Notes: generated by a model from the letters alone, not told the origin. 64,000 nucleotides of DNA from Janthinobacterium sp. SUN073 (GCF_030397665.1 NZ_JAPUBT010000005.1:62001-126000); one strand, 5' to 3'. Counted from the first letter of the stretch, positions 28,301 to 36,420 are shown. Translations and numbers: made by a program.

Positions 28301-29068
28301 CTGCTCCATGCGGTACTCGACCACGGGGCGGGGAATGTAAAACTTGATCGCCGAATTGGTGACCGGAAAACCGGTTTGCGGCGTGTCGTAATCGTTGCTG
28401 TCGGCTTGCCAGCCGATCTGTCCCAGCTTGGCCGAAGGTCCCGCCACTGCCGTGCCGTACTGGTAGATGAATTCGCCGTTTTCCTGCAAGATCAATTGCA
28501 GGCTGTAAGAGCCAGTGGTAGTGGTGCCCGTGGTCCATTCCGGCACATTATTCCAGGTCACCACGAAGCTGCGGTACGGCGCCGTGCCGATGGTGGCGTA
28601 GCTGACGTAACAAGTAAGGCGGCTGGCGCAGGCGGTACTGTAGGTGGGCAGTTCCAGTTTCGAGGTGGGATCAAGGTCGTTGCCATAGATGCGCATGGTG
28701 TAGTTCAGGCTGCTGTCCGGATACGGCAGCGTCTGCACCGGGCTGCCGTAGCCGCAGGTGACATTGTTATTGAACTGCACCCGGCCATTCGTCATCACGC
28801 GCAAGGTGGTGAAGGCCACGCCCGAATACATGAAACTGAAACCGATGGGCAAGGCATCGCTGAGCGTATCGTCGAGGATGGGCGGCGAGGTACCGCAGCC
28901 GGCGGAACCGTTGAATCGGTAGGGCGAGGTGTTATAGCCGAGCTTGGCATGATTGCTGGCATCGATCCAGCTGTAGGCAAAACTGGTGTTGGCGTAGGTT
29001 GCCGCCTGGACCGGCGCGCAAGCAAGCAGGGCCACAACGGCTATCCATACGGCGATGAGTGCCTGCAT
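25349..29068 (-). CDS. mshQ: MSHA biogenesis protein MshQ, large secreted protein with LamG domain
   Basis: A very large (1239 residues) exported protein at the mshQ position. A signal peptide (VALLACAPVQAATYA) is followed by a ~220-residue beta-rich domain. A LamG/concanavalin-like domain (residues ~250-470, with GAGTITFWYKANTAW and GTWKHIAVSWSF) comes next, then Ig-like and DUF6701-type regions to the C-terminus (ANQAQSPAPVFGRFFPDHYA, RLRHGRLRINNMYGSEQRA). It has no pilin leader. A tip adhesin or outer-surface role is inferred from its size, its domains and its place after minor pilins. Confidence 0.88.
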   Translation of the reverse strand: MQALIAVWIAVVALLACAPVQAATYANTSFAYSWIDASNHAKLGYNTSPYRFNGSAGCGTSPPILDDTLSDALPIGFSFMYSGVAFTTLRVMTNGRVQFNNNVTCGYGSPVQTLPYPDSSLNYTMRIYGNDLDPTSKLELPTYSTACASRLTCYVSYATIGTAPYRSFVVTWNNVPEWTTGTTTTGSYSLQLILQENGEFIYQYGTAVAGPSAKLGQIGWQADSNDYDTPQTGFPVTNSAIKFYIPRPVVEYRMEQPSWNNTPGQVSDTSGNGRDGTVLGGAQTIAAGRVCRAASFPLNTSAAAIDAVDSGLSVPGTMGGAGTITFWYKANTAWSGSGARDAQLLDATQMNNEWFFLVRRSTGALRFVVTDSLGNVRVVETAANSVPAGTWKHIAVSWSFNALAAANSDRLRIYVDGVLQKESAFTTAAVVSPRIGSLFIGDNRSAVTGQNGSGNSTDGAIDELRAYNYEGGLALVQRDQNLSQAGCLNHYAVTNTGTGLTCQQSTVTVTAHDVNHNNIVMPNNTTQILLSTSNGIGDWALIAGYGVLSNGTLNDGVATYLFNGEYQAVFGLSSGTAATVSVNVTDGQFTEQEDQSLVIKACAVARFNACEATSPRCVPSTSSLTYARLNTKLADTAFKLDLVKLKTDASLETTFAGAATVDLLVNTTTGVTLGANNCPLTQTAVIPLGLVAFTGGYSSANVSIPATAISAVAPKYSAYRDVRVRVTCTAAVCGTANVGCSTDNFAVRPQQFTLSSTMSNSALSGTPSLAAGAPFTLGAAAAAGYDGTPLVDNSVAGQKITGFLSVTDYTDRLASASNASPFPLGQAVLASGLASNSGVTYGDVGTFRMLPEAVLDNAYTSVDQPGDCVIGSSSNTAVSGKFGCNIANQAQSPAPVFGRFFPDHYALTGALTAACGGFTYMGQRELGVVLGATALSKGNQILARYGSAYPGLASVSVGAGNAGAALSIGRLAPALPAFAWNQGRSGRSYTTDGGAYAAGSTQVVVAGSGGLSAGELIKFGGDAAIYTVQAGTAGAGSITLAAPGLQQAIPSGATGITVLHSFDRLASGQDGPYDDFSLVVGISDSDGALISSVNGLAVAPAASVAIGDTRLRHGRLRINNMYGSEQRALLVPLLAQYWNGSAYAANTLDNCTALLRKNFGLKDYLNLTDAQLPAASTLPLDSGLLQQGGGSVLMAKPAAPVTKKGTLTLQSLIPYLPGQARETIGAFKSEPVFFMREIY

Positions 29069-29091
29069 ATTGTTCCTTTGGTTGGCCGCGC

Positions 29092-29541
29092 TTAAAACTC
29101 CGCCTGCACGACGCGCTGCACATAATCGGGATTATTGGTGGCATTGGCAGTGGCGCAAACGCCACCCACAGGCTGGTTGCAGGCGGTGGCAATCACCTGG
29201 AAACGGGGCAATGCGCCTGCCGCCTGCGTGCAGCGCACGGTGACCCTGAAACCGTTCAGGCCGCCATTCGCGGGCAAGGCAAAATCGCTGCTGGCGAAGC
29301 AACTGCCGTTGACGCGCTGCTGGTACACGCCCCACTCCATGCCAGCGCGGGCCGCCTGGTAGGCACGCGCGCCCTGCACGTCCAGCGCCGACTCGGCATG
29401 CTGCATGGTGGAAATGGAGAGCAGCGCCACACCCAGCGCGGACAGCACCACCAGCAGAAAAATGGCGGTGACGATGCTGAAACCGCGTGCCGGACGGCAT
29501 GGCCGGCACCGCTGCGGCATGGAGGATAGGGATAGTCTCAT
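29092..29541 (-). CDS. mshP: MSHA biogenesis protein MshP (pilin-like)
   Basis: A 149-residue minor pilin-like protein. A Pro/Arg-rich leader ends at RG before FSIVTAIFLLVVLSALG, which resembles a prepilin peptidase site and N-terminal helix but with Ser/Val in place of the usual Thr-Leu-Ile-Glu, so residue 5 is not Glu. The remaining part has four cysteines. Its start overlaps the mshO stop (ATGA), and it is followed by mshQ after 23 bases. Confidence 0.88.
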   Translation of the reverse strand: MRLSLSSMPQRCRPCRPARGFSIVTAIFLLVVLSALGVALLSISTMQHAESALDVQGARAYQAARAGMEWGVYQQRVNGSCFASSDFALPANGGLNGFRVTVRCTQAAGALPRFQVIATACNQPVGGVCATANATNNPDYVQRVVQAEF

Positions 29542-30425
29542 GGCGAATTATTGACCTGTGCCTGTTGCACCAGCCTGATCTGGCCTGCGTTGCCGCCGGG
29601 CGCGCCCAGGGTCAGGCTGACACTGACCAGGCCGCGCTGCAGGTTGGGCAGGGTATCGAAGGAAAAGTCACAGTCGGCGACCTGCATGGCCATCAGCGCC
29701 GCGGACGGCGCGCCGCTCAGCGCCGCTGTGCTCACCGGCTGGTCCGCCTGGATCACATAACCGGCATAACGCGTCAGCGTGCCCGTGCCGTTCGCATTCG
29801 GCGCGCAATGATAGGTCACGACCGTACTGACCACCTGGAAACGATAGCTGAGGGAAGGCATGGACGGCGTTTGCGCGACAAAGGGGTTGTTGACCAGCGT
29901 GACGTTGCTGCCGCTGATGGAAGCGACCTGGGCGCGGTTGCACTGCCCGCTGCAATTATAGGCGTCCACAGGAGGCTGAGCGCCCAGATTGTTGACAACG
30001 ATAAAGTCGCCGGGAACGATGGTCTGCACGCCGGACGGCGCGGCGCCGACGATGGTAAATACATTCAGGTTGCCCGGCGTGAGGGGATCGAAGGCCAGTA
30101 CATTGCCCGGTATCGTGTTCGGGTCGTCTTCCGACAGATAGCGCCCACCCGTCTTGGTCAGCAGCAGCTCCAGAAAACTGCCGCTGCTATTGCTCGTCAC
30201 GCGCACGCTGTTGGGCAGCGCCAGGCGCACGTCGCGCGCGATGCGGCGTGTCGCCAAATCAGCCGAGTCCGCCAGCTCGGCGCGGGCGGCTACATCCAGG
30301 TAACTTTGCACGGGGGCACGAATGAACAGCGTCACCATGCCGGCGACGATGGCCGTGATGACGATCACCACGATCAGTTCGATCAAGGTAAAACCGCGCT
30401 GCCGGGGGCGTAAAGAAATCATCAT
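29538..30425 (-). CDS. mshO: MSHA biogenesis protein MshO (minor prepilin)
   Basis: A 295-residue minor pilin. Prepilin motif QRGFTLIELIVVIVITAIVAG with Glu5, cleaved after the Gly. The globular part has disulphide-type Cys (DAYNCSGQCNRA) and TYHCAPNANGTG. It corresponds to a GspJ-like pseudopilin that would sit in the tip complex. The ATG at 30425 overlaps the mshD stop (ATGA); an adjacent second ATG is possible. The longer frame upstream is out of register with mshD and is not coding. Confidence 0.92.
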   Translation of the reverse strand: MMISLRPRQRGFTLIELIVVIVITAIVAGMVTLFIRAPVQSYLDVAARAELADSADLATRRIARDVRLALPNSVRVTSNSSGSFLELLLTKTGGRYLSEDDPNTIPGNVLAFDPLTPGNLNVFTIVGAAPSGVQTIVPGDFIVVNNLGAQPPVDAYNCSGQCNRAQVASISGSNVTLVNNPFVAQTPSMPSLSYRFQVVSTVVTYHCAPNANGTGTLTRYAGYVIQADQPVSTAALSGAPSAALMAMQVADCDFSFDTLPNLQRGLVSVSLTLGAPGGNAGQIRLVQQAQVNNSP

Positions 30426-31051
30426 GGGACGGCATTGCCTGCGTAGCGCGTGCGGTAGCCGGCCAGCACGAGCTGTTGATTCGTGGCATAAGTCACCGTG
30501 ACCGTGATGCGCAAGACATTCATGTTGATCGGTGTGGCGTCCGAAGGCGGCATGGCGCCGGCCGGCCCCAGTCCCGCGTCGGGGCTGATGGCCACGCTCA
30601 CCGCATAGCCAGCAGGAAAGCTGTTTCCAGCCGCGTCGACGGCATAGACCACGGGAGCATTGAAGGACCGCACATAGTCGCTGACGTTGTAATACGGCCG
30701 CCCCGAGGCGGGTACCGTCGCGCTGACATTTTGCGGCGTATTGCAGCCGGTGGGATTGGTGGCGCTGTCGAACGGTGCGGCATTCGTCGCCATATCGGCG
30801 GCCGGATCGGCGACCGGATCGCAAAACGTAAACCGTGCCCCTTCGATCTCATCGAGCATGGCTTCCGCGATGGCCAGCGCCTGCTTGCGCAATTGCGGAT
30901 CGGCGCTGCTGGCCGTGGTGCGGGCGAAAATTTGCAGCAGGCCCACCACGGCGATGCTGACCACCACGATGAAGATGATCAGCTCGATCAGGGTCACGCC
31001 CCGCTGCCCCGTCCCGCGCGCCGCCATGGCGGCGTCCCTAGTAATGGACAT
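30422..31051 (-). CDS. mshD: MSHA prepilin MshD (minor prepilin)
   Basis: A 209-residue minor prepilin. Leader ends QRG before VTLIELIIFIVVVSIAVVG, with Glu5 of the mature helix. The conserved ALAIAEAMLDEIEGARF follows, as in PilV/GspI-like proteins, then a Cys pair (CDPVAD and GCNTPQ). Start at 31051 overlaps the 3' end of mshC by 14 bases, giving tight coupling; the longer frame upstream is antisense noise. Confidence 0.9.
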   Translation of the reverse strand: MSITRDAAMAARGTGQRGVTLIELIIFIVVVSIAVVGLLQIFARTTASSADPQLRKQALAIAEAMLDEIEGARFTFCDPVADPAADMATNAAPFDSATNPTGCNTPQNVSATVPASGRPYYNVSDYVRSFNAPVVYAVDAAGNSFPAGYAVSVAISPDAGLGPAGAMPPSDATPINMNVLRITVTVTYATNQQLVLAGYRTRYAGNAVP

Positions 31052-31616
31052 AGCCCGTCTCCCCTTCGACCACGATAGTACGCGGGATGCCGCCGCCGCT
31101 GATGCCGATGCTGACGCGCGCGGGAAAGGTCGACACGGGTTCGGTGTCAGTGGACTTGTAAGGACGGCCCAGGGCATTGAAGTAAAAGGCGGCCGCTTCC
31201 AGCGGCACGCTATAGCTGATCTTGTTGGGCGCCGCTTCGCACAGCCAGGCCGTGGCATTCGCGCAGGCGGCCAGGGTGGCTGTGCGGCCGCTGTTGCCAC
31301 CCGCAGGCGGCAAGACGCGGTTGGGCGCGTCGCAGGCAGTATTGAAACACAGGGCAATGCGGGTGCCGTTGAGCTGCACGAAGACGGGACGGTTTTGCGC
31401 GATCGCCAGTTTTTGCGCATAGCGCAGCATGCTCACGTTTTGATCGGCAAAGCTGCGCGCATCAAAACTGTCTTGCTGGAAGAAACGCGGCATGGCGACG
31501 GCCGCCAGCAGGCCGCCCACGATCAGCACGACGATCAGCTCGACCAGGGTGAAGCCCCGCTGCTGGCGCCCACGGCTGGCCGGTCCGGCAAACATCAAAC
31601 CTGCTGGAGACAGCAT
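31038..31616 (-). CDS. mshC: MSHA prepilin MshC (minor prepilin)
   Basis: A minor prepilin of about 192 residues. Leader ends RQQRG before FTLVELIVVLIVGGLLAAV with Glu5. The C-terminal region carries Cys residues (ALCFNTACDAPN) and ends with IVVEGETGYVHY. It resembles GspH/FimT-like proteins. The ATG at 31616 has AGGTG seven bases upstream; ATG 31595 is also possible. It is separated from mshA by two hairpins, including an intrinsic terminator, so it may be expressed by read-through. Confidence 0.88.
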   Translation of the reverse strand: MLSPAGLMFAGPASRGRQQRGFTLVELIVVLIVGGLLAAVAMPRFFQQDSFDARSFADQNVSMLRYAQKLAIAQNRPVFVQLNGTRIALCFNTACDAPNRVLPPAGGNSGRTATLAACANATAWLCEAAPNKISYSVPLEAAAFYFNALGRPYKSTDTEPVSTFPARVSIGISGGGIPRTIVVEGETGYVHY

Positions 31617-31670
31617 CGTGAACACCTGTGGCAATGAGCGGCATGCTGGCTGAAACATGTCAGGAAGAAT

Positions 31671-31694
31671 AAAAAACGCCTGGCGAGCCAGGCG
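31671..31694 (-). terminator. Intrinsic terminator between mshA and mshC
   Basis: On the minus strand GCCTGGC/GCCAGGC (7 bp stem, 2-base loop, extendable by C-G) is followed by TTTTTTATT. It lies about 45 bases beyond the mshA stop and 55 bases before the mshC start. It should end most transcripts after the major pilin and lower expression of the downstream minor pilins. Confidence 0.75.
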
Positions 31695-31698
31695 GATT

Positions 31699-31726
31699 GC
31701 ATGCGGCGCGGATTGTCGCCGCATGC
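31699..31726 (-). other. Perfect 10 bp stem-loop in the mshA 3' region
   Basis: GCATGCGGCG and CGCCGCATGC form a perfect stem with an 8-base loop, ten bases beyond the mshA stop. Together with the terminator just downstream it probably protects the 3' end of the pilin mRNA from exonucleases. Confidence 0.55.
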
Positions 31727-31736
31727 GGGGCTCACG

Positions 31737-32216
31737 TCACTGGCAACTGGCAAGGACAGGCGCAGGGGTTATCGTCGGCGCGGCATTGGCAGCGGCGGAA
31801 GCGGTATAAATAAACGAGCAGGTGGCATGACCAGCGTCGGCGGCGATCGTTATCGGTCCAGGTGGCGTGCCCGTTATACTGAAATCCGGTGCCGTGATGC
31901 CGGCCGCTACCTGGATGCTGGTCGAATCAGGATAGCCGTTCGTCAGGGTAATAGTGGCGCCGTCCATCGCCACCGATGCAGCACTGGCGACCGCACCATC
32001 GACCATCCATCGCGCATGGGCCAGCGCAGCGCCTGCCTGCACCGAGGCGCGGGCGCCATTGATTTTCGCCAGACGGGCATCCGCCGACAAATTGATAAAA
32101 CGGGGAATCGCGGTGGCCGCCAGTATGCCCAGGATGACGATGACGACGACTAACTCGATCAGCGTAAAGCCCGCTTGAGCACCTTGTTGAAAACGACGAA
32201 TTGACTGCAGTTTCAT
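31737..32216 (-). CDS. mshA: Major MSHA pilin (MshA-type prepilin)
   Basis: The major pilin candidate, 159 residues. The leader (MKLQSIRRFQQGAQAG) is cleaved before FTLIELVVVIVILGILAATA, a classic type IVa N-terminal helix with Glu5. The globular part is short and Ala-rich, with two cysteines (HATCSFIYT and ASCQ at the C-terminus) forming the D-loop. A strong GGAGA site precedes the ATG at 32216. The isolated 3' hairpins support high expression. It could also be called mshB, as major and minor pilins are hard to separate by sequence alone. Confidence 0.88.
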   Translation of the reverse strand: MKLQSIRRFQQGAQAGFTLIELVVVIVILGILAATAIPRFINLSADARLAKINGARASVQAGAALAHARWMVDGAVASAASVAMDGATITLTNGYPDSTSIQVAAGITAPDFSITGTPPGPITIAADAGHATCSFIYTASAAANAAPTITPAPVLASCQ

Positions 32217-32274
32217 GCTGATCTCCAAAAAATCAAAAAACAATGCTGGCAAAATTTGCCCACAGAATAAAAAA

Positions 32275-32829
32275 CTATCTCAACCCGCCCGCCTCGCCCA
32301 ACTGTATCAGCGCCACCTCAGGCGCATCAACCGGGCTTGAGGACTGGCCCCGGGTAGCGGATGCTTGCCGCAAGCTTACCTTGAATCGAAGCAACTCGGA
32401 ATGCCTGGCAGCGAAACTGTTGCCTCGATTTAATATATATATCAATTCTGCATTACTTCTATCAAAAAACCAATGGCTTTGGGGAATTTTTTCCATCTCC
32501 GGCGCGCTGCTATATACGCCCAGATAATTGGCCGGTTTTTCAGCCAGCCAATCGATAGGGTTTTGCCCCGCCAGCGCCAGCACCTGGTTTTGCCGGTCGG
32601 ACGCATACATTTCCAGCACCTGCATGCGCAGGCCCGCGCGCAGCGCCAGCAGCGTTTGCCGCACGGCGACCCGTTCCGCTTCCTGCTGGACCACCTCCAG
32701 CCGGCCCAGCAGCACGACCGTCAGCACGGCGATGACGGACACGGCGACGGCCAATTCAAACAAGGTAAAGCCGCGCTGCCTGGCCTTGCCAGCCAACATG
32801 TTGTTTTTTGGCGAAATACGCGGCTTCAT
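32275..32829 (-). CDS. MSHA-locus minor prepilin (MshB/MshF position)
   Basis: A 184-residue prepilin-like protein between mshG and mshA. RQRGFTLFELAVAVSVIAVLT is the prepilin site and helix, with Glu5. The C-terminal part is unusual for a pilin, with WFFDRSNAELIYILNRG and a low-complexity Ser-rich region near the end. In the Vibrio locus this position is held by mshF and mshB; I cannot assign it to either. It overlaps mshG by 4 bases (ATGA). Confidence 0.82.
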   Translation of the reverse strand: MKPRISPKNNMLAGKARQRGFTLFELAVAVSVIAVLTVVLLGRLEVVQQEAERVAVRQTLLALRAGLRMQVLEMYASDRQNQVLALAGQNPIDWLAEKPANYLGVYSSAPEMEKIPQSHWFFDRSNAELIYILNRGNSFAARHSELLRFKVSLRQASATRGQSSSPVDAPEVALIQLGEAGGLR

Positions 32830-34058
32830 TTATGCAGGGCCACCTTGCCCAGGTCCCACACGGGCAGGAAGATGCCCAGCGCCAGCACCAGCACCATGGC
32901 GCCAAGAAAGGCGATCAGGATGGGTTCGATCTGCGCGGACAAGGTCTTCAATTCGTAATCGACTTCGCGCTCGTACATCTGGGCGATTTCATCCATCAGC
33001 TCATCCAGCGAACCGGACTCTTCACCGACGGCGATCATTTGCAGCACCACTGGCGTGAAGACGCCCGCCGCCACCGAAGTGCGCAGGATGCTGTCGCCGC
33101 GTTCGACGCCGTCGCGCATCTGCTCGACGCGGGCGCACAGATAGGCGTTATCCACCGTCTGCGACACCACCGTCAGCGCCTGCACGATGGGCACGCCGCT
33201 GGTGCTGGACAGGGCGAAGCTGCGCGCGAAGCGCGCCATCGTGCCTTTCAGGATGATCTTGCCGGCGATAGGAAATTTCAACTTGTAACGATCCCATGTG
33301 TAGCGGCCAGGCACGGTGCGTAACCAGGCCCGGAAAGCGGCTATCGCGGCAATAGTCAGTACCAGCAGCAAAGGCCAATACGCCACTATGAAGGCCGACG
33401 TGCCGATCAGGATGCGCGTCATCAAGGGCAGTTCGGCATTGAAGCTGGCGAACACTGTCACGAACTGGGGAATCACGAACATATTGACGATGACCATGGC
33501 GACGAGCATGGCCACGATCACGAAACTGGGGTAGCGCGTGGCCGACTTCACGCGCGCGCGCATGTCGCGGTCGAACTCCAGGTGGTCGAACAATCGCAGG
33601 AAGACTTCATCGAGGCGCCCCGTCATTTCGCCCACGCGCACCATCGACAGGTAAAACGGCGTAAACACGGTGGGGTGGCGCGCCATGGCGGCCGACAGTT
33701 CGCGGCCCGCGTCGAGCGATTCGCGCACATCCTTGATGATGCGCCCGAACGCGGGGCTGATGGCGGACTCCTGCAGGCCGGCCAGGCCGCGCATGATGGG
33801 CACGCCCGCCTTGAGCAGGGTGTACAGCTGGCGGCTGAACAACTGCACGTCCATCGAACTGACTTTTTTCTCCGTCAGTTTTTGCCACCAGCCGATATCG
33901 GCGCCGGTGGTGGCGGCTTTTTTGGTTACCAGGATTTCCACCGGCGTCGCGCCGGTGGAAAACAACTGGTCGGCCACGGCGCCGCTGTCGGCGCCTTCCA
34001 TCACGCCGGTCAGCAGCTCGCCGCTGGCATTACGCGCCTTGTAGGAGAAAAATGGCAC
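32826..34058 (-). CDS. mshG: MSHA inner-membrane platform protein MshG (PilC/GspF-like)
   Basis: A polytopic inner-membrane protein that couples the ATPase to pilus assembly. It has 410 residues and two GspF domains: residues ~70-195 (MRGLAGLQESAISPAFG, MVRVGEMTGRLDEVFLRL) and ~275-395 (GVPIVQALTVVSQTVDN, IAVGEESGSLDELMDEIA). Three to four transmembrane segments are visible, including FVIVAMLVAMVIVNMFVIP. The ATG lies one base after the mshE stop, so it is translationally coupled. Confidence 0.95.
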   Translation of the reverse strand: MPFFSYKARNASGELLTGVMEGADSGAVADQLFSTGATPVEILVTKKAATTGADIGWWQKLTEKKVSSMDVQLFSRQLYTLLKAGVPIMRGLAGLQESAISPAFGRIIKDVRESLDAGRELSAAMARHPTVFTPFYLSMVRVGEMTGRLDEVFLRLFDHLEFDRDMRARVKSATRYPSFVIVAMLVAMVIVNMFVIPQFVTVFASFNAELPLMTRILIGTSAFIVAYWPLLLVLTIAAIAAFRAWLRTVPGRYTWDRYKLKFPIAGKIILKGTMARFARSFALSSTSGVPIVQALTVVSQTVDNAYLCARVEQMRDGVERGDSILRTSVAAGVFTPVVLQMIAVGEESGSLDELMDEIAQMYEREVDYELKTLSAQIEPILIAFLGAMVLVLALGIFLPVWDLGKVALHK

Positions 34059-34059
34059 C

Positions 34060-35763
34060 TCAATCCTCGCTCTGGTTGCTGATGCGCATCGCTTCCATCA
34101 CCGTCGTGCGGCCCTGTACCACCAGTTGCACGGCGTGGCGGCGCAGGGTGTCGCCCGCCATTTGCGCCGTCGCCACCTTCATGAAGTGGGACGGATCGGC
34201 ATGGTTGGCGGCATCGGCCACGGCGCGCGTGATTTCCAGCAATTCGTACACGCCCGTGCGGCCCCGGTAACCCATGCCATTGCAATGCGAGCAGCCCTTG
34301 CCGTGGAAATACTGGTTGCGCTCGACCAGCTCGCCCAGTTCCAGGCGCAGCCACTCGTATTCGTTCGGCGTGGGCACGTAGGGCGTGCTGCAGCTTTCAC
34401 AGATCACGCGCACCAGGCGCTGCGCCAGCACGGCTTGCAGCGAGCTGCCCACCATGTAGCGCGGCACGCCCATGTCCATCAGGCGCAGCGGCGTGCTGAT
34501 GGCGTCGTTGGTATGCAGGGTCGACAGCACCAGGTGACCCGTCATGGCGGCGCGCAAGCCGATTTGCGCCGTTTCCTGGTCGCGCATCTCGCCGACGAGC
34601 ACGATATCGGGATCTTGCCGCAGAGCCGAGCGCAGCACGCGGGCAAAGCTCAGCTCGATCTTCTCGTTCACTTGCACTTGGTTAATACCGGACAAGCGGT
34701 ACTCGACCGGGTCTTCCACCGTGATGAGCTTTTTTTCCACGGAATTGAGTTCGGCCAGGGCGCAGTACAAGGTCGTCGTCTTGCCGCTACCCGTCGGCCC
34801 CGTCACCAGCACCAGGCCGTTGGGGCGGTTGACGATGGCGCGGAAGCGTTCCACCAGCTGGGGCGGCATGCCGATGGCGTCCAGGCGCAAGGTCGTGCCG
34901 CCCTGGTTCAACAGCCGCATCACCACCGATTCGCCGTACTGCGTCGGCATGGTGGAGATACGCACATCGATGCGCTGGTTTTTCACGCGGATGGCGAAAC
35001 GGCCATCCTGCGGCAAGCGTTTCTCGGAAATATCCAGGTCCGACATCAGTTTTAGCCGCAGCGCCAGCGAACTGGCGATCTTGCTGTCCGCTTCCGTCTG
35101 CAGGTGCAGCACGCCGTCGATGCGGAAACGGATCTGCAGCCGGCCTTCCTGCGGTTCGATGTGGATGTCCGAGGCGCGCACCTGCGTGGCATCCTCGAAC
35201 ACCGATTGCAGCAGCTTGACGATGGGCGCCTCTTCCAGGCCCGGATTGGCGGCCAGCGCGCCAAAGTCGACGGAGACGTCGCCCAGGTCCTGCTCCAGCT
35301 CGCGCGTCAGGGTGGAAATATCCTCCGTGCGGCGGTAGATGCGGTCGATGGCGGCCAGCACTTCCGTTTCATTGACGACAGCGAGCTCGATGTGGCGCTT
35401 GACCAGGCGCGAGATTTCATCGTACGCGAACAGGTCGGTGGGATCGGACATGCCGACCAGCAATCCCTCGCGCCGGTCTTCCAGCACCAGCGCGCGAAAG
35501 CGCCGCGCCTGGGTTTCCGGCAACAGGCGCACCAGTTCGGGATTGATGTTGAAAAACTTCAGGTTGATGTAGGGAATGTCGAGCTGGCGCGCCAGGGCGC
35601 CCGAAATTTGCTCTTCCGTGACAAAGCCGTGCTCGACAAAAACGCGGCCCAGCTTGCGCCCCGAGCGCTTCTGTTCCGTCAAGGCCTGGCCCAACTGTTC
35701 TTCCGTCAGCAATTTCTGCTGCACCAAAATTTCACCGAGCCGGACTTTCTCTGGCCTTGCCAT
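34060..35763 (-). CDS. mshE: MSHA pilus extension ATPase MshE with c-di-GMP-binding MshEN domain
   Basis: A GspE/PilB-type hexameric ATPase driving pilus extension. It has 567 residues. The N-terminal MshEN domain contains two tandem RLG/KLG motifs (RLGEILVQQKLLTEEQL and KLGRVFVEHGFVTEEQI), the c-di-GMP-binding signature of this family. The core holds Walker A GPTGSGKTT (~330), the Asp box VRASDIHIEP, Walker B DPDIVLVGEMRD, the His box and a C-x2-C...C-x2-C zinc site (CESC, CSHC). It starts the whole locus and probably has its promoter in the 282-base gap upstream. Confidence 0.96.
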   Translation of the reverse strand: MARPEKVRLGEILVQQKLLTEEQLGQALTEQKRSGRKLGRVFVEHGFVTEEQISGALARQLDIPYINLKFFNINPELVRLLPETQARRFRALVLEDRREGLLVGMSDPTDLFAYDEISRLVKRHIELAVVNETEVLAAIDRIYRRTEDISTLTRELEQDLGDVSVDFGALAANPGLEEAPIVKLLQSVFEDATQVRASDIHIEPQEGRLQIRFRIDGVLHLQTEADSKIASSLALRLKLMSDLDISEKRLPQDGRFAIRVKNQRIDVRISTMPTQYGESVVMRLLNQGGTTLRLDAIGMPPQLVERFRAIVNRPNGLVLVTGPTGSGKTTTLYCALAELNSVEKKLITVEDPVEYRLSGINQVQVNEKIELSFARVLRSALRQDPDIVLVGEMRDQETAQIGLRAAMTGHLVLSTLHTNDAISTPLRLMDMGVPRYMVGSSLQAVLAQRLVRVICESCSTPYVPTPNEYEWLRLELGELVERNQYFHGKGCSHCNGMGYRGRTGVYELLEITRAVADAANHADPSHFMKVATAQMAGDTLRRHAVQLVVQGRTTVMEAMRISNQSED

Positions 35764-36045
35764 GCTTGCTCCTCGACAGATGCTTCAGACGATGCACGCC
35801 AGCGGCGTGCGGGGGTATTTTATTCCAGAACCTGTTGTTTCTTAAAGAAAATACATTCTGTGGCTTGATTTTCGCGCATTTCAACACACCACAAGGAAAC
35901 ACTTGCCGCCCGCGTGCGCGCATGGCAATCCCTTTCGGCGAGCACGGGCGGCGTGCGGGCGAACGAACCCTGCGGCAATACCGGTGCTATCATTCTCCGC
36001 ACCGCCGTGTTTTTCTGACAAGGCCGTCACTATCAAAGGAATACC
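35764..36045. promoter_or_regulatory. Divergent intergenic region of mshE and the YgiW-like gene
   Basis: The gap carries start signals for both flanking genes. On the minus strand TAAAAT around 35818 could be the mshE -10 box, preceded by an AT-rich palindrome TTTCTTAAAGAAA (35838-35850). On the plus strand an AAAGGA site lies just before the ATG at 36046. No c-di-GMP regulator (FleQ-type) site can be recognised by eye. Confidence 0.3.
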
Positions 36046-36411
36046 ATGTCATTGCACCGCAAACTCATCGTCTCCCTGGCCGCCGCCAGCGCCTTGCTGG
36101 CCGGCAGCGCACAAGCCCAATACGTCGGACCGACGGCCGGCCCTACCGCGCCCAGCAGCGTGGCCGCCATCCTGAAAAATCCCGTCGACGACCAGGCCGT
36201 CGTGCTGCGCGGCCATTTGCTGCGTAAAGTGGGCAAGGAAAAATACACCTTCTCCGATGGCACGGCGGAAATCCGCGTGGACATCGACGACAAGGTCTTC
36301 ATGAACCGCAAGATCGACGCCAAAACCCAGGTGGAAATCCGTGGCGAAGTGGAAAAAGACTTCATGGAAAGCCCGGAAATCGATGTCGACGTGCTGACCG
36401 TCGTCCCGTAA
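36046..36411 (+). CDS. Periplasmic YgiW/YdeI stress-tolerance (BOF) family protein
   Basis: A 121-residue exported protein of the YgiW/YdeI (NirD/YgiW/YdeI stress tolerance, BOF/OB-fold) family. The signal peptide ends at about AGSAQAQ; the mature part has SSVAAILKNPVDDQAVVLRG, KEKYTFSDGTAEIRVDID and KTQVEIRGEVEKDF, all typical. Members bind an unknown ligand and are linked to stress and metal or antimicrobial tolerance. It is a single-gene unit, with a hairpin downstream. Confidence 0.9.
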   Translation: MSLHRKLIVSLAAASALLAGSAQAQYVGPTAGPTAPSSVAAILKNPVDDQAVVLRGHLLRKVGKEKYTFSDGTAEIRVDIDDKVFMNRKIDAKTQVEIRGEVEKDFMESPEIDVDVLTVVP

Positions 36412-36420
36412 GCGTCCTTG

